Shown here one piece after another: positions 26,209 to 34,891 of a stretch of 64,000 nt of DNA. The DNA is from an uncultured Clostridia bacterium (GTDB lineage: Bacteria > Bacillota > Clostridia > RUG12999). A program made the translations under genes and the position numbers. The notes under the pieces were generated by a model. The model made no database searches. It saw nothing but the letters and a program-made list of their open reading frames with translations, and was not told the origin of the DNA. The stretch covers positions 11,768-75,767 of the forward strand of contig CAKVOK010000010.1 in NCBI GenBank assembly GCA_934792465.1, read 5' to 3'. Positions within the stretch are counted from its first letter, which is position 1, and the number at the start of each line of letters is the position of its first letter.

Positions 26209-26589
26209 TTAAGCCGAAAGTTTACCGTGAAGTTGCGTATGCGTTCGATTGTCTTGTATTTTATGATGGTACTTATTGATGTTGTACGCAATTGCAAGCA
26301 GGGTGATTTCCGTCGATACTTTTTTGCTCCCTCTAAGCAGAAACTGTCTGAATTTGTAATTCTTTTTAATAACGCCAAGGGCTTCCTCTGACTGTATGCT
26401 TCTGTTTGTGCGAAGCAATATTCCAAGAGGTGATTTTATGTTTTCCAAAGACTGTTTTCTTTGCTCGATGAATTTTTTCGACAGGCTTATCTTTCGGTTT
26501 CCTTTTGCTCTTGTGCATGACTTTTTATTAGGACATCCTTCGCATTCGTTTTAGGAGAGAACCGCATAGGTTGATTGTGTATCGAATTT
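26209..26589 (-). pseudogene. C-terminal remnant of an IS1182-family transposase
   Basis: The readable frame on the minus strand gives KFDTQSTYAVLS, an in-frame TAA (26553-26551), then CEGCPNKKSCTRAKG and further on LRTNRSIQSEEALGVIKKNY and LLAIAYNINKYHHKIQ. This is the zinc-binding and C-terminal part of IS1182-type DDE transposases. The first two thirds are absent. The relic lies downstream of tRNA-Pro, close to an ISL3 relic. Confidence 0.82.
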
Positions 26590-26631
26590 AAGCAAAAATA
26601 TCATAAATATTATGAAAAATATAAATTTCTA

Positions 26632-26660
26632 TTGACTATTTGTTAAAAATAGTATATAAT
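26632..26660 (+). promoter_or_regulatory. Promoter of the DHHW protein gene
   Basis: TTGACT (26632-26637), 17-nt spacer, TATAAT (26655-26660). Confidence 0.85.
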
Positions 26661-26713
26661 TAAGTTAAGTAATTATTTATGCTGATACAAAGCGGCGGAA
26701 TGGAGATTTGCAC

Positions 26714-28438
26714 ATGAAAAAAATTATTTGTATTATTATGGCATTGGTATTGCTCATGCCGGCTGTTTCTGCCGGGAACAACAGCATTGCGGTGACGGAT
26801 TCGGGCTGTACGGTAAACGGTGAGAATATACCGCTTTCGGCAGCCCCGTTTACATATCTTTCGAATATATTTCTGCCGGCAGACGATATACTGCCGAAAA
26901 TAGGCTTTTCTCTCGGCTGGGATTCCTCAAGAGGGGCACTCGTATGCATTAATGATAAAAATACTTATTACATCGTTCCGGACAGCAACACGATTTCGTT
27001 CGGAGGAGAAAGTGCCGCTTTTGATATGCCGGCGATAATTAAAAACGGCGTTATGTGCATAAGCGCACAGATGATTTCTTATATCAGCGGATATGAGGTG
27101 ACCGGCGGAACTTCTTCCGTGTATACCTGTGTGGAGCTTTTCGGAGATGAAAACTGCAAGATAAATACAATACCGGGTGCTTTAAGTGCAAAGCCGTTTA
27201 TATATCTTTCCAATATATTTATTCCGGTTGACGATATTCTTCCGAGGCTCGGTTTTTCAATGGGGTGGGACGATTTGCTAAAGGCGATTGTATGCGCCAA
27301 AGACGGTGTGACTTCATATATAATAATGAACAGAACGAATATGTGGGTCGGAGATACAAATTATGAATTTGATTTGCCGCCGATGATAAAGGGCGGAGTT
27401 ACGTATATAAGCGCCGCTATGCTCGGCAGACTTGCCGGCTGCGATATAAAGGTAAGCGGAATAATATCGGAATACAGGAAACGTGATACGCTCAAAAATA
27501 CGTATGCAACGGACGCATACAGACTTAAAGGCACGAGCGTTGCCGCCGGCGGAGGCGTTACGGCGGTAGACGGTTTCGGCATGGAGCTTGTCGGAATATC
27601 GAAGCAAAGTGCGCTGAATTATGCGGCTGTAATAAATTCGGCGGCGGAAAAAATTCCGAGTGCGAATGTGTACAGCATTGTTGTTCCGACAGCTGCGGAA
27701 TTTTACGCACCGAAAAGTATGTACCCGAATCAGCTGGACGGCATGAAAACGCTTTACGGCGCTTTGAGCGACAAGGTAACGCCCGTGAACGTGTACGATT
27801 CGCTGAAAAATCATGCCGGAGAAAAGATATATTTCGGTACAGACCACCACTGGACGCAGAGGGGCGCATACTATGCGTACAAGGAATTTATCGACTGTGT
27901 GGGAGAAAGTATCGAACCGCTCGAAAGCTTTACGAATGTACCGTCATACAGATATGTGGGCTCGCTTGCCGGATTTGCAAGAGGAACTGCCGTTGAACCT
28001 ATAATGAGAAACAATCCGGATATTCTCGAACGGTTTTTGCCGAAATACGCAACGGTGGGAACGGTATATGCCGACCAAAATATGAGAAAGAAAACGGCGG
28101 TTGTCAAGGCGGTTGATACAAATTCAAATTCTTACAGCTGCTTCATAGGCGGTGACGGACCGGTAACCGTATTTTATACGGACGCTCCGAGCGACAAAAC
28201 CATTGTGATAGTTAAAGAATCGTTCGGCAATGCCTTTGCCGTATGGGCAATGAACAATTATAAAACAGTATACGTAATAGACCCCAGAAAGTTCAACGGC
28301 TTCGGCGGAAACAACGAGAGCATGAACCTGAAATCATTTTGCAAAAACGTAGGCTGCAACGACCTTGTATTTATAAATTATCCGGTAGCGGTTTCGTCGT
28401 CGGGAATAAGAGGTTCCATATCGGATATGCTGAAATAG
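26714..28438 (+). CDS. Secreted DHHW/AlgX-like protein with two copper-amine-oxidase-N-type domains
   Basis: 574 residues with a signal peptide (to about residue 20). Two similar N-terminal modules (about 35-135 and 150-245; LSNIFLPADDILPKIGFSLGW and its repeat LSNIFIPVDDILPRLGFSMGW) match the wall-associated copper amine oxidase N-terminal-like domain. The C-terminal part carries the TDHHWTQRGAYYAY motif (about 380) and VKESFGNAFAVWAMNNY (about 505), the pattern of DHHW and AlgX-type SGNH-like acyltransferases. It may modify a surface polysaccharide by O-acetylation, but no membrane acyltransferase partner is adjacent. ATG 26714 follows TGGAG at eight bases. Confidence 0.8.
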   Translation: MKKIICIIMALVLLMPAVSAGNNSIAVTDSGCTVNGENIPLSAAPFTYLSNIFLPADDILPKIGFSLGWDSSRGALVCINDKNTYYIVPDSNTISFGGESAAFDMPAIIKNGVMCISAQMISYISGYEVTGGTSSVYTCVELFGDENCKINTIPGALSAKPFIYLSNIFIPVDDILPRLGFSMGWDDLLKAIVCAKDGVTSYIIMNRTNMWVGDTNYEFDLPPMIKGGVTYISAAMLGRLAGCDIKVSGIISEYRKRDTLKNTYATDAYRLKGTSVAAGGGVTAVDGFGMELVGISKQSALNYAAVINSAAEKIPSANVYSIVVPTAAEFYAPKSMYPNQLDGMKTLYGALSDKVTPVNVYDSLKNHAGEKIYFGTDHHWTQRGAYYAYKEFIDCVGESIEPLESFTNVPSYRYVGSLAGFARGTAVEPIMRNNPDILERFLPKYATVGTVYADQNMRKKTAVVKAVDTNSNSYSCFIGGDGPVTVFYTDAPSDKTIVIVKESFGNAFAVWAMNNYKTVYVIDPRKFNGFGGNNESMNLKSFCKNVGCNDLVFINYPVAVSSSGIRGSISDMLK

Positions 28439-28480
28439 GCAAATCAGTTTAAAATCGGAAATCGCCCCATATATTTTGCA

Positions 28481-28509
28481 TTGAAGTAATGTGCGGAATA
28501 TGGTATAAT
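28481..28509 (+). promoter_or_regulatory. Promoter of the CAP-domain protein gene
   Basis: TTGAAG (28481-28486), 17-nt spacer, TATAAT (28504-28509). Confidence 0.8.
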
Positions 28510-28560
28510 AGTTTTGTCGCTGTAACTAAAGCGGCAAAATTTAAAAAGGGGTGACATAAT

Positions 28561-29199
28561 ATGACTAAGCGGTTTAAAAAGTATTTATCACTTACAATTA
28601 TTGCGGCGGTTTCAGGGGCTTCCATGATGGTCGCAGGAGCAGCAGAGGAAACAAAAGCAGGGGAGAACCTTTCTTATTATGTTTATACCGTAGGGTGTAA
28701 TACAAAATTAGATGAGATTATAGGAAATATAAAGGATTTCATCAAGCCTCCGAGCAGTGGTGAGGACAATAAACCGGAAACGCCCGAAATACCGGAAACT
28801 CCGGACGTTCCGGAAAGCGGAAACCTTTCGGCATATGAAATCCGTGTTGCGGAGCTTGTAAATGAGATAAGAGTGAAAAACGGTCTTAACAAGCTTACTT
28901 TGAACAGCGAGCTTTCCGATGTGGCAAGACTGAAATCACAGGATATGAAAGATAATCATTATTTTTCGCATACCTCGCCGACATACGGCAGTCCGTATGA
29001 TATGATGACGAAATACGGCATCAAATATACATTTGCAGGGGAAAATCTTGCAAGAGGACAGAAAACGCCGGAAGAAGTTGTAAGCGCATGGATGAACTCT
29101 CCGGGACACAGAAAAAATATTCTCAGCGCACGTTATACGCAGATAGGCGTTGGATATGTTGCAGACGGAAATTACTGGACGCAGCATTTCATAGGATAA
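28561..29199 (+). CDS. Secreted CAP-domain (SCP/PR1, YkwD-like) protein
   Basis: 212 residues: a signal peptide ending near VAGAAEE, a short region, a Pro/Glu-rich linker (about residues 65-90, repeats of PETPEIPETPDVPE) and a CAP domain. CAP motifs are present: RLKSQDMKDNHYFSHTSPT with the first His, GENLARG and WMNSPGHRKNIL with the second His, then GVGYVADGNYWTQHF. The Cys-free core is typical of bacterial members. It is likely wall-associated; biochemical role unclear. RBS GGGGTG precedes ATG 28561. Confidence 0.92.
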   Translation: MTKRFKKYLSLTIIAAVSGASMMVAGAAEETKAGENLSYYVYTVGCNTKLDEIIGNIKDFIKPPSSGEDNKPETPEIPETPDVPESGNLSAYEIRVAELVNEIRVKNGLNKLTLNSELSDVARLKSQDMKDNHYFSHTSPTYGSPYDMMTKYGIKYTFAGENLARGQKTPEEVVSAWMNSPGHRKNILSARYTQIGVGYVADGNYWTQHFIG

Positions 29200-29210
29200 G
29201 GTGACAACTT

Positions 29211-29259
29211 AAAATATATGGGGACTGTTGTTCGTTTGAACGGCGGTCCCGTATATTTT
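29211..29259 (+). terminator. Terminator after the CAP-domain gene
   Basis: AAAATATATGGGGAC (29211-29225) pairs with GTCCCGTATATTTT (29246-29259), with an inner GTTC/GAAC stem. Confidence 0.8.
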
Positions 29260-29281
29260 TGGGATAAATTGAAAAAAAGAC

Positions 29282-29343
29282 TTGACAAAACCCGGAATGT
29301 ATGTTATTCTATATACATAGATAATCTATGTATATAGAATAAC
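29282..29343 (+). promoter_or_regulatory. PadR promoter with a perfect 41-bp palindrome
   Basis: TTGACA (29282-29287) and TATTCT (29305-29310) have a 17-nt spacer. Overlapping the -10 box and start site is a perfect inverted repeat: GTTATTCTATATACATAGAT (29303-29322), one central base, and its exact complement (29324-29343). This is the expected position for autorepression by the PadR product. Confidence 0.88.
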
Positions 29344-29351
29344 GAGGTGAT

Positions 29352-29693
29352 ATGATGGGAGTCAACAAAGAACTTATGAAGGGGAGTACATCTCTTTTGA
29401 TATTATCATTGCTCGAATCGGAAGATATGTACGGCTACATGATTGTGCAGAAGCTAAAGCAAAAGAGCGAGGATGTTTTTGATTTGAAAGAGGGAACGCT
29501 GTATCCCATGCTCCATTCGCTTGAAAATTCGGGAGCGGTGTCCTCCTATTGGCTGGAATCGGAGGACGGAAGAAAGCGAAAATATTATAAGCTGGAGAAA
29601 AAAGGCGCCATGCTTCTCGAAGAAAAAAAGCAGGAATGGCAGCTTTACACGGGTTCGGTAAACAAGGTGATAGGGGGTATGTGCTGTGAATAA
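29352..29693 (+). CDS. PadR family transcriptional regulator
   Basis: 113 residues. The winged helix is typical: LLILSLLESEDMYGYMIVQKL, then FDLKEGTLYPMLHSLEN and the wing GRKRKYYKLEKKG (residues about 15-85). ATG 29352 follows GAGGTG. The stop overlaps the GTG start of the next gene by 8 nt. It probably binds the long palindrome in its own promoter and regulates the coupled FtsW-like protein. PadR genes paired with membrane proteins carrying an N-terminal helical 'HAAS' domain are a recurrent arrangement. Confidence 0.93.
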   Translation: MMGVNKELMKGSTSLLILSLLESEDMYGYMIVQKLKQKSEDVFDLKEGTLYPMLHSLENSGAVSSYWLESEDGRKRKYYKLEKKGAMLLEEKKQEWQLYTGSVNKVIGGMCCE

Positions 29694-31044
29694 ATCGGAA
29701 TTTCTGGATGCGGTGTGCGCCGAGGTGAAATGCCGTGAAGCGCATAAATATATAAGGAATGAGCTTTCCGCACATATCGAAGAAGCGGAGGAGGAATACA
29801 TAAAAAACGGGAGTGACAGGGAAACGGCTATGGCAAAAGCCGTAAAAGGCATGGGCAGTCCGGCGGAGATAGGGAAGTCGCTCGACAGGGAACACAGGAT
29901 GAAACCGGAAATATCAATAATGCTGCTAACTCTTGTTTTTGCGGTAATCGGCCTTGCCGCTATGTTTGCAAGCAGAGGTTACGGTGTTTTCAGTTTCGGG
30001 AAATACGTGATTTCTGCGATAATCGGTATTCTTGCACTTGTCGGAACATATTTTTTCGACTATACGAAAATTGAAAAACACAGCTTTAAGATATACGCCG
30101 TTTCTCTTTGTATTTTATATATAATGGCATTCGGCGGAGCGGCATACAACGGGGTGCGCAGGTTTTTGAATATCGGATTCTTGAGTATATCCTCCGAATC
30201 GGCGTTTATTATGTTTACGCTTTCGTTTCCGGGTATGATAAAAAGATTCAGGGGAAAAGGTATTATAGGAATGATTATGCTTTCGGCGCTTGCGCTGATT
30301 TTCGTTATACCGATTTTACTGATGCCGGACATGAAGACAACGATGGTAATATATATGGCATTTTTGACAGTTATGACATCATGCGTGCTGAAAGGATATT
30401 TTGGTGAAAATATAGGGCGCAATGCGTTTATTTTCGACGGAATGAATTTGATATGCATTGCGGCGGCAGTCATATCGGCATCAGAAAGGATTTCATATAG
30501 GATTGCGGCAAGTCGTGATGTAAGGGGATGCGGCTGGCAGCAACACATGGCGCAGTTTTGGCTCGATGCTTCAAAATGGTTCGGAAAAACAGACGCATTG
30601 TACAAAGGAGCCGGGATAGAAAAAACGTTACCGGCATCTGCAACGGATTTTATGTTTGTGAATGTTTCGGCCGTATTGGGCAGAGCGGCGGCTCTTCTTA
30701 TCGTTGCCGCAGCCGTTGTATTTATAATAAGAATATTTATGTCGGCATTTAAAATCAAGAATCGCTACGGGTTTGCACTGTCGATTTGTGCGTGTACGAT
30801 GCTGGCGGTACAGTTCGTTATAGGTATTTTAGTCAATCTCGGTTTGATTCCGGTGGTGTCGGCGGGGATTCCGTTCATATCATACGGCGGCACGGGATAT
30901 GTCACGAATATGATACTTACGGGGATAATTCTTTCGGTATGGCGCAGAAACAGCGTTGCTGCGGAAATGACGGAAAGTACGAAAAAACGTAGTTTTATTT
31001 ATTTTGAGAATAAGAAGCTGATTATTGATTTCGGCAGTCATTAA
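29686..31044 (+). CDS. FtsW/RodA/SpoVE-family protein with N-terminal HAAS-type (permease prefix) domain
   Basis: 452 residues, GTG start within the padR end. Residues 1-70 form a soluble helical domain (EVKCREAHKYIRNELSAHIE, then MAKAVKGMGSPAEIGKSLDR) like the prefix of PadR-partnered membrane proteins. About nine to ten hydrophobic segments follow, and the SEDS signature region GIPFISYGGTGYVTNMI (about residue 395) is present, close to the FtsW/RodA PFISYGG motif. SEDS proteins polymerise peptidoglycan glycan strands. Linked to a PadR switch this one may respond to envelope stress. No class B PBP is adjacent. Confidence 0.85.
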   Translation: MNKSEFLDAVCAEVKCREAHKYIRNELSAHIEEAEEEYIKNGSDRETAMAKAVKGMGSPAEIGKSLDREHRMKPEISIMLLTLVFAVIGLAAMFASRGYGVFSFGKYVISAIIGILALVGTYFFDYTKIEKHSFKIYAVSLCILYIMAFGGAAYNGVRRFLNIGFLSISSESAFIMFTLSFPGMIKRFRGKGIIGMIMLSALALIFVIPILLMPDMKTTMVIYMAFLTVMTSCVLKGYFGENIGRNAFIFDGMNLICIAAAVISASERISYRIAASRDVRGCGWQQHMAQFWLDASKWFGKTDALYKGAGIEKTLPASATDFMFVNVSAVLGRAAALLIVAAAVVFIIRIFMSAFKIKNRYGFALSICACTMLAVQFVIGILVNLGLIPVVSAGIPFISYGGTGYVTNMILTGIILSVWRRNSVAAEMTESTKKRSFIYFENKKLIIDFGSH

Positions 31045-31415
31045 GTAAATTCGGCGGGCAGGCGTTCGCAGCGGAGTCCTCTCTCGCTGCAGAAGGTATC
31101 ACGTGCGCATTTTAAATATCTGTATATCGTCATTTCGGAACAGAACAGCTCGTCTGCGGCAAGAAATACATTTTGTGATATTTCATTCTTTTTAAAATCG
31201 GAGGCGTTTCTTTTGCAGTATACAAGCTTAACGGCTTTTGCAATATCGCTTCCGTTTTTCTTTTTCTTCAATATCTCAAACGTTCGCTTGACGGCGTTGT
31301 AATCTGTGCGCAAGGATTGATATTTGTCATTATTCAGCATATTTTCGTTTCTTTTCAGAGTTTCGTAAAGCCTGAAACAGTCAACGGCATAATCTCTTAC
31401 GGCATTCTTTTTCAT
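31041..31415 (-). CDS. Hypothetical protein with a possible C-terminal helix-turn-helix
   Basis: 124 residues, basic, no signal or membrane segment. ATG 31415 follows a strong AAGGAGG. The region NVFLAADELFCSEMTIYRYL (about residues 80-100) could be a helix-turn-helix of the sigma-like or ArpU-like sort seen in mobile elements, but I do not recognise the family. The stop overlaps the convergent FtsW-like stop by 4 nt. The N-terminal half is helical and rich in Lys. Function unknown. Confidence 0.6.
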   Translation of the reverse strand: MKKNAVRDYAVDCFRLYETLKRNENMLNNDKYQSLRTDYNAVKRTFEILKKKKNGSDIAKAVKLVYCKRNASDFKKNEISQNVFLAADELFCSEMTIYRYLKCARDTFCSERGLRCERLPAEFT

Positions 31416-31537
31416 AAAGTGTCCTCCTTTTTTGTTTTCATTATTATAACATAAAGTGATAAAAAAATCAATACGCTGTCAAAAAAATAATGATTTGTTG
31501 TTATTTTGCATAATTCAGATATGTAAAACCCTGACAA

Positions 31538-31600
31538 TTATATAATTTGTAACAAAAGTTATATAATTATATTGACAAATTAATAAGTCTGATGTATAAT
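31538..31600 (+). promoter_or_regulatory. Promoter of the RHH-clpB operon with twin upstream boxes
   Basis: TTGACA (31572-31577), 17-nt spacer, TATAAT (31595-31600). Two identical TTATATAATT boxes (31538-31547 and 31559-31568) lie 21 bp apart just upstream, about two helical turns, a spacing suited to tandem binding by a small dimeric repressor. No CIRCE or CtsR-type heat-shock site was seen. Confidence 0.6.
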
Positions 31601-31632
31601 GTAGTAAAGAAAGAAAAAAAGAGGTACTTGAA

Positions 31633-32235
31633 ATGGGTAAGAGTGTGTACAGCATAGTTTTGTCGGACGATGTTGTCAGAGAAGTTGATAACAAAGCGTA
31701 TCAGCTGAATACAAGCCGTTCGGCATTGGTAAACAAAATATTGGCGGCACAGCTCGGCTGCGAAACGCCGGAACAAAAAATGCAGGATATATTTGAATAT
31801 ATCGGCGAAAGCCTTTCGGGTGCTTTCAAAATAATTAACCAAGCTTCAAGCTCAATGTTTTCGCTTGCCAGCCCGGTAAGATTCAAATACCGCCCTGTGG
31901 CGAAGTATTTGATAGAGCTTACGGGAGCGGGCGGAAGAATACGTGTGGAGTTCAGAACAAGCAGTGCGGAATTTATAAATTATTTGAATATATTTTACGA
32001 ATTTTTCGCAAGACTTGAAAACACGTATCTCAGGGATATAAAAATCCGATTCGGCGGCGGCAAATTCATACGTGAGTTTAAGACGGCGGACGGTGAAAAA
32101 ATCACAGAATATATAAGAATGTTTGATGAAAGTATCAAAACGTTTTTTGAACATATCGACTGCCCGAACGAAGCAATGCATATGATAGAAAACAACTATA
32201 AACAGTATATATTAAAGGAAAATAACCTTCTGTAG
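31633..32235 (+). CDS. Ribbon-helix-helix-like protein encoded with clpB
   Basis: 200 residues. The first 40 (YSIVLSDDVVREVDNKAYQ, then SRSALVNKILAAQL) have the strand-helix-helix pattern of ribbon-helix-helix DNA-binding proteins. The remaining 160 residues, with FGGGKFIREFKTADGEKITEYI, form an unknown domain. It is 17 nt upstream of clpB, in one operon from a consensus promoter. It may regulate clpB, or it may be a client or partner of the disaggregase; the sequence supports only the first idea, weakly. Confidence 0.65.
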   Translation: MGKSVYSIVLSDDVVREVDNKAYQLNTSRSALVNKILAAQLGCETPEQKMQDIFEYIGESLSGAFKIINQASSSMFSLASPVRFKYRPVAKYLIELTGAGGRIRVEFRTSSAEFINYLNIFYEFFARLENTYLRDIKIRFGGGKFIREFKTADGEKITEYIRMFDESIKTFFEHIDCPNEAMHMIENNYKQYILKENNLL

Positions 32236-32252
32236 AGAGGAATGAGAAAATA

Positions 32253-34829
32253 ATGAATGCACAAAAATTAACACAGAAATCAATAGAAGCCATAAATGCG
32301 GCGCAGTCTGCCGCATCGGAAAACCAGAATCCGCAGGTTACGCAGCAGCACTTGCTGTATGCGTTTTTATCCGATGAAAACGGACTTATTTCGCAAATTT
32401 TAAAGAAGCTTACAAATGCCGATGTTAAGGCTGCGGCGCTTAACGAAATAAACAAGCTGCCGAGAGTGAGCGGAGGTCAGCTTTATATTTCTCCGGAGCT
32501 TGAAGCGTCGTTCAATATTGCCGAAAAACAGGCAGAGAAAATGAAAGACGAATATGTTTCGGTAGAACATCTTTTCATAGGACTTCTGGAGCGTCCGTGC
32601 CCCGAGGTTAAAAGGATATTCGACAGCTGCGGAATAAGGAAAAACGACTTTATGAAAACACTTGCCGAAGTCAGAGGTTCCGCACGTGTGACGGGAACAA
32701 ATCCCGAAGAAACATACGATGTGCTTAAAAAATACGGCAGCGACCTTGTAGAGCTTGCAAGAAACAAAAAGCTTGACCCTGTTATCGGACGTGATAACGA
32801 GATACGAAACGTAATCAGAATTTTGTCGAGAAAGACGAAGAACAACCCGGTGCTTATCGGTGAACCGGGCGTAGGTAAAACGGCGATTGCCGAGGGACTT
32901 GCGCTCCGTATCGTCAGAGGCGATGTTCCGGCAAGCTTAAAAGACAGAAAAATATTCTCGCTCGATATAGGCTCGCTTATTGCCGGCGCAAAATACAGGG
33001 GCGAATTTGAGGAAAGGCTCAAAGCCGTACTTGCGGAAATCAAGAAAAGCGAAGGTCAGATTATATTGTTCATAGATGAGCTGCACACGATAGTCGGCGC
33101 AGGAAAAACAGACGGCGCCATGGACGCAGGCAATCTGCTGAAACCTATGCTCGCACGCGGTGAGCTGCATTGTATCGGTGCGACAACGCTCAACGAATAC
33201 AGACAGTATATCGAAAAAGACGCTGCACTTGAAAGAAGATTCCAGCCTGTCATGGTTGACGAACCTACCGTTGAAGATACAATCTCTATTTTGAGAGGTC
33301 TTAAAGAGCGTTACGAGGTGTATCACGGCGTAAAAATCCAGGACGGCGCACTTATTGCGGCGGCTACACTCTCGAACAGATACATTTCGGACAGATTTTT
33401 GCCGGATAAGGCAATCGACCTTGTTGATGAAGCTTGTGCGCTTATAAGAACGGAAATGGATTCCATGCCTACGGAAATGGACGATATTTCAAGGAAGATA
33501 ATGCAGCACGAGATAGAAGAAACTGCGCTGAAAAAGGAAACCGACAAGCTTTCACAGGAGCATTTGAAAGAGATTCAGGCAGAAATTGCCGTTATGAAAG
33601 ATAAGTTCAATGCCATGAAAGCTAAATGGGAAAACGAAAAGAACGCTATCAACAAGGTGCAGACTCTGCGTGCGAAAATCGAGCAGGTTAATGCGGATAT
33701 AGAAAAAGCGCAGATGAAATACGATCTTGAAGAAGCTTCAAAACTGAAATACGGTACGCTTCCTCAGCTTCAAAAAGAACTGGAGGAGGAAGAGAAGCTT
33801 GCGGACGAAAATATGAATTCGTCACTTTTGAGAGATAAAGTAACGGAAGAAGAAATTTCGAGAATCGTTTCAAGATGGACGGGTATACCGGTTGCAAAGC
33901 TTATGGAGGGCGAGCGTGAGAAGCTTCTGAATCTTGAAAGCGTGCTGCACAAACGTGTAATCGGTCAGGACGAAGCCGTAACAAAGGTTGCGGAAGCGAT
34001 ACTGCGTTCACGTGCCGGAATCAAAGACCCGAATCGTCCTATAGGTTCGTTCCTGTTTTTAGGTCCTACGGGCGTAGGTAAGACGGAGCTTGCAAAAGCA
34101 CTTGCGGAAACGCTGTTTGACGATGAAAAGAACATCGTGCGTATAGATATGAGTGAATATATGGAGAAATACTCCGTATCCAGACTTATCGGAGCGCCTC
34201 CGGGATATGTAGGATATGACGAGGGCGGACAGCTTACGGAAGCCGTAAGACGTAAACCGTACAGCGTTGTGCTTTTCGATGAGGTTGAAAAGGCGCATCC
34301 CGATGTGTTTAACGTGATGCTCCAAGTGCTTGACGACGGCAGAATTACCGACAGCCAGGGACGTACCGTAGACTTCAAGAATACGATTATTATAATGACA
34401 TCAAACCTCGGTTCGAGCAGCATACTGGAGGGTATTGACGATAAGGGACATATAAGCGAAGAAGCGAAAAATGCCGTAAACGCATTGCTCAAACAGAATT
34501 TCAGACCGGAGTTTTTGAACAGACTCGATGAGATAGTTCTTTATAAACCGCTTACGAAACCTGAAATATCCAAGATTGTAGACTTGCTTCTCGGCGGACT
34601 TAAGAAACGTTTGGAGGACAAACGTCTTGATATTAAGCTCACCGATGCCGCAAAGAATCTTATAATCGACAGCGCATACGACCCGGTATACGGTGCACGT
34701 CCGCTGAAAAGATATATTCAGCAGACGGTCGAAACGCTGATTGCCAAGGAGATTATCGGCGGAAATCTCGGACTTGACGAGGTTATCACGATTGATTCCG
34801 ACGGCGAAAAGCTCTTTATTAAGAGATAA
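32253..34829 (+). CDS. clpB: ATP-dependent chaperone ClpB
   Basis: 858 residues, full length. N domain (1-150) with two Clp-N repeats; AAA1 with Walker A GEPGVGKTAIAEG (about 205-217) and Walker B IILFIDELHTIVGAG; a long coiled-coil M domain (about 400-525; KWENEKNAINKVQTLRAKIE); AAA2 with Walker A GPTGVGKTELAKALAETLF (about 605) and VVLFDEVEKAHPDVFNVML; C-terminal D2-small domain. The long M domain distinguishes it from ClpC and ClpA. It disaggregates and refolds proteins with DnaK. Here it is expressed with an RHH-like protein rather than behind CtsR or HrcA sites that I can see. Confidence 0.97.
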   Translation: MNAQKLTQKSIEAINAAQSAASENQNPQVTQQHLLYAFLSDENGLISQILKKLTNADVKAAALNEINKLPRVSGGQLYISPELEASFNIAEKQAEKMKDEYVSVEHLFIGLLERPCPEVKRIFDSCGIRKNDFMKTLAEVRGSARVTGTNPEETYDVLKKYGSDLVELARNKKLDPVIGRDNEIRNVIRILSRKTKNNPVLIGEPGVGKTAIAEGLALRIVRGDVPASLKDRKIFSLDIGSLIAGAKYRGEFEERLKAVLAEIKKSEGQIILFIDELHTIVGAGKTDGAMDAGNLLKPMLARGELHCIGATTLNEYRQYIEKDAALERRFQPVMVDEPTVEDTISILRGLKERYEVYHGVKIQDGALIAAATLSNRYISDRFLPDKAIDLVDEACALIRTEMDSMPTEMDDISRKIMQHEIEETALKKETDKLSQEHLKEIQAEIAVMKDKFNAMKAKWENEKNAINKVQTLRAKIEQVNADIEKAQMKYDLEEASKLKYGTLPQLQKELEEEEKLADENMNSSLLRDKVTEEEISRIVSRWTGIPVAKLMEGEREKLLNLESVLHKRVIGQDEAVTKVAEAILRSRAGIKDPNRPIGSFLFLGPTGVGKTELAKALAETLFDDEKNIVRIDMSEYMEKYSVSRLIGAPPGYVGYDEGGQLTEAVRRKPYSVVLFDEVEKAHPDVFNVMLQVLDDGRITDSQGRTVDFKNTIIIMTSNLGSSSILEGIDDKGHISEEAKNAVNALLKQNFRPEFLNRLDEIVLYKPLTKPEISKIVDLLLGGLKKRLEDKRLDIKLTDAAKNLIIDSAYDPVYGARPLKRYIQQTVETLIAKEIIGGNLGLDEVITIDSDGEKLFIKR

Positions 34830-34835
34830 TATTTT

Positions 34836-34873
34836 GAGAGGGTACAACAAATTTTATTTTGCTGTACCCTCTT
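34836..34873 (+). terminator. Terminator of the clpB operon
   Basis: GAGAGGGTACAACAAA (34836-34851) pairs with TTTGCTGTACCCTC (34858-34871), followed by TTTT overlapping the stem end. Confidence 0.85.
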
Positions 34874-34891
34874 TTGGGGCTTTAGAAAAAT

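Noticed and set aside
31416..31632. CIRCE or CtsR heat-shock operator upstream of the clpB operon
   Set aside because: No TTAGCACTC/GAGTGCTAA or tandem GGTCAAA-like sites could be found; only AT-rich twin boxes are present.
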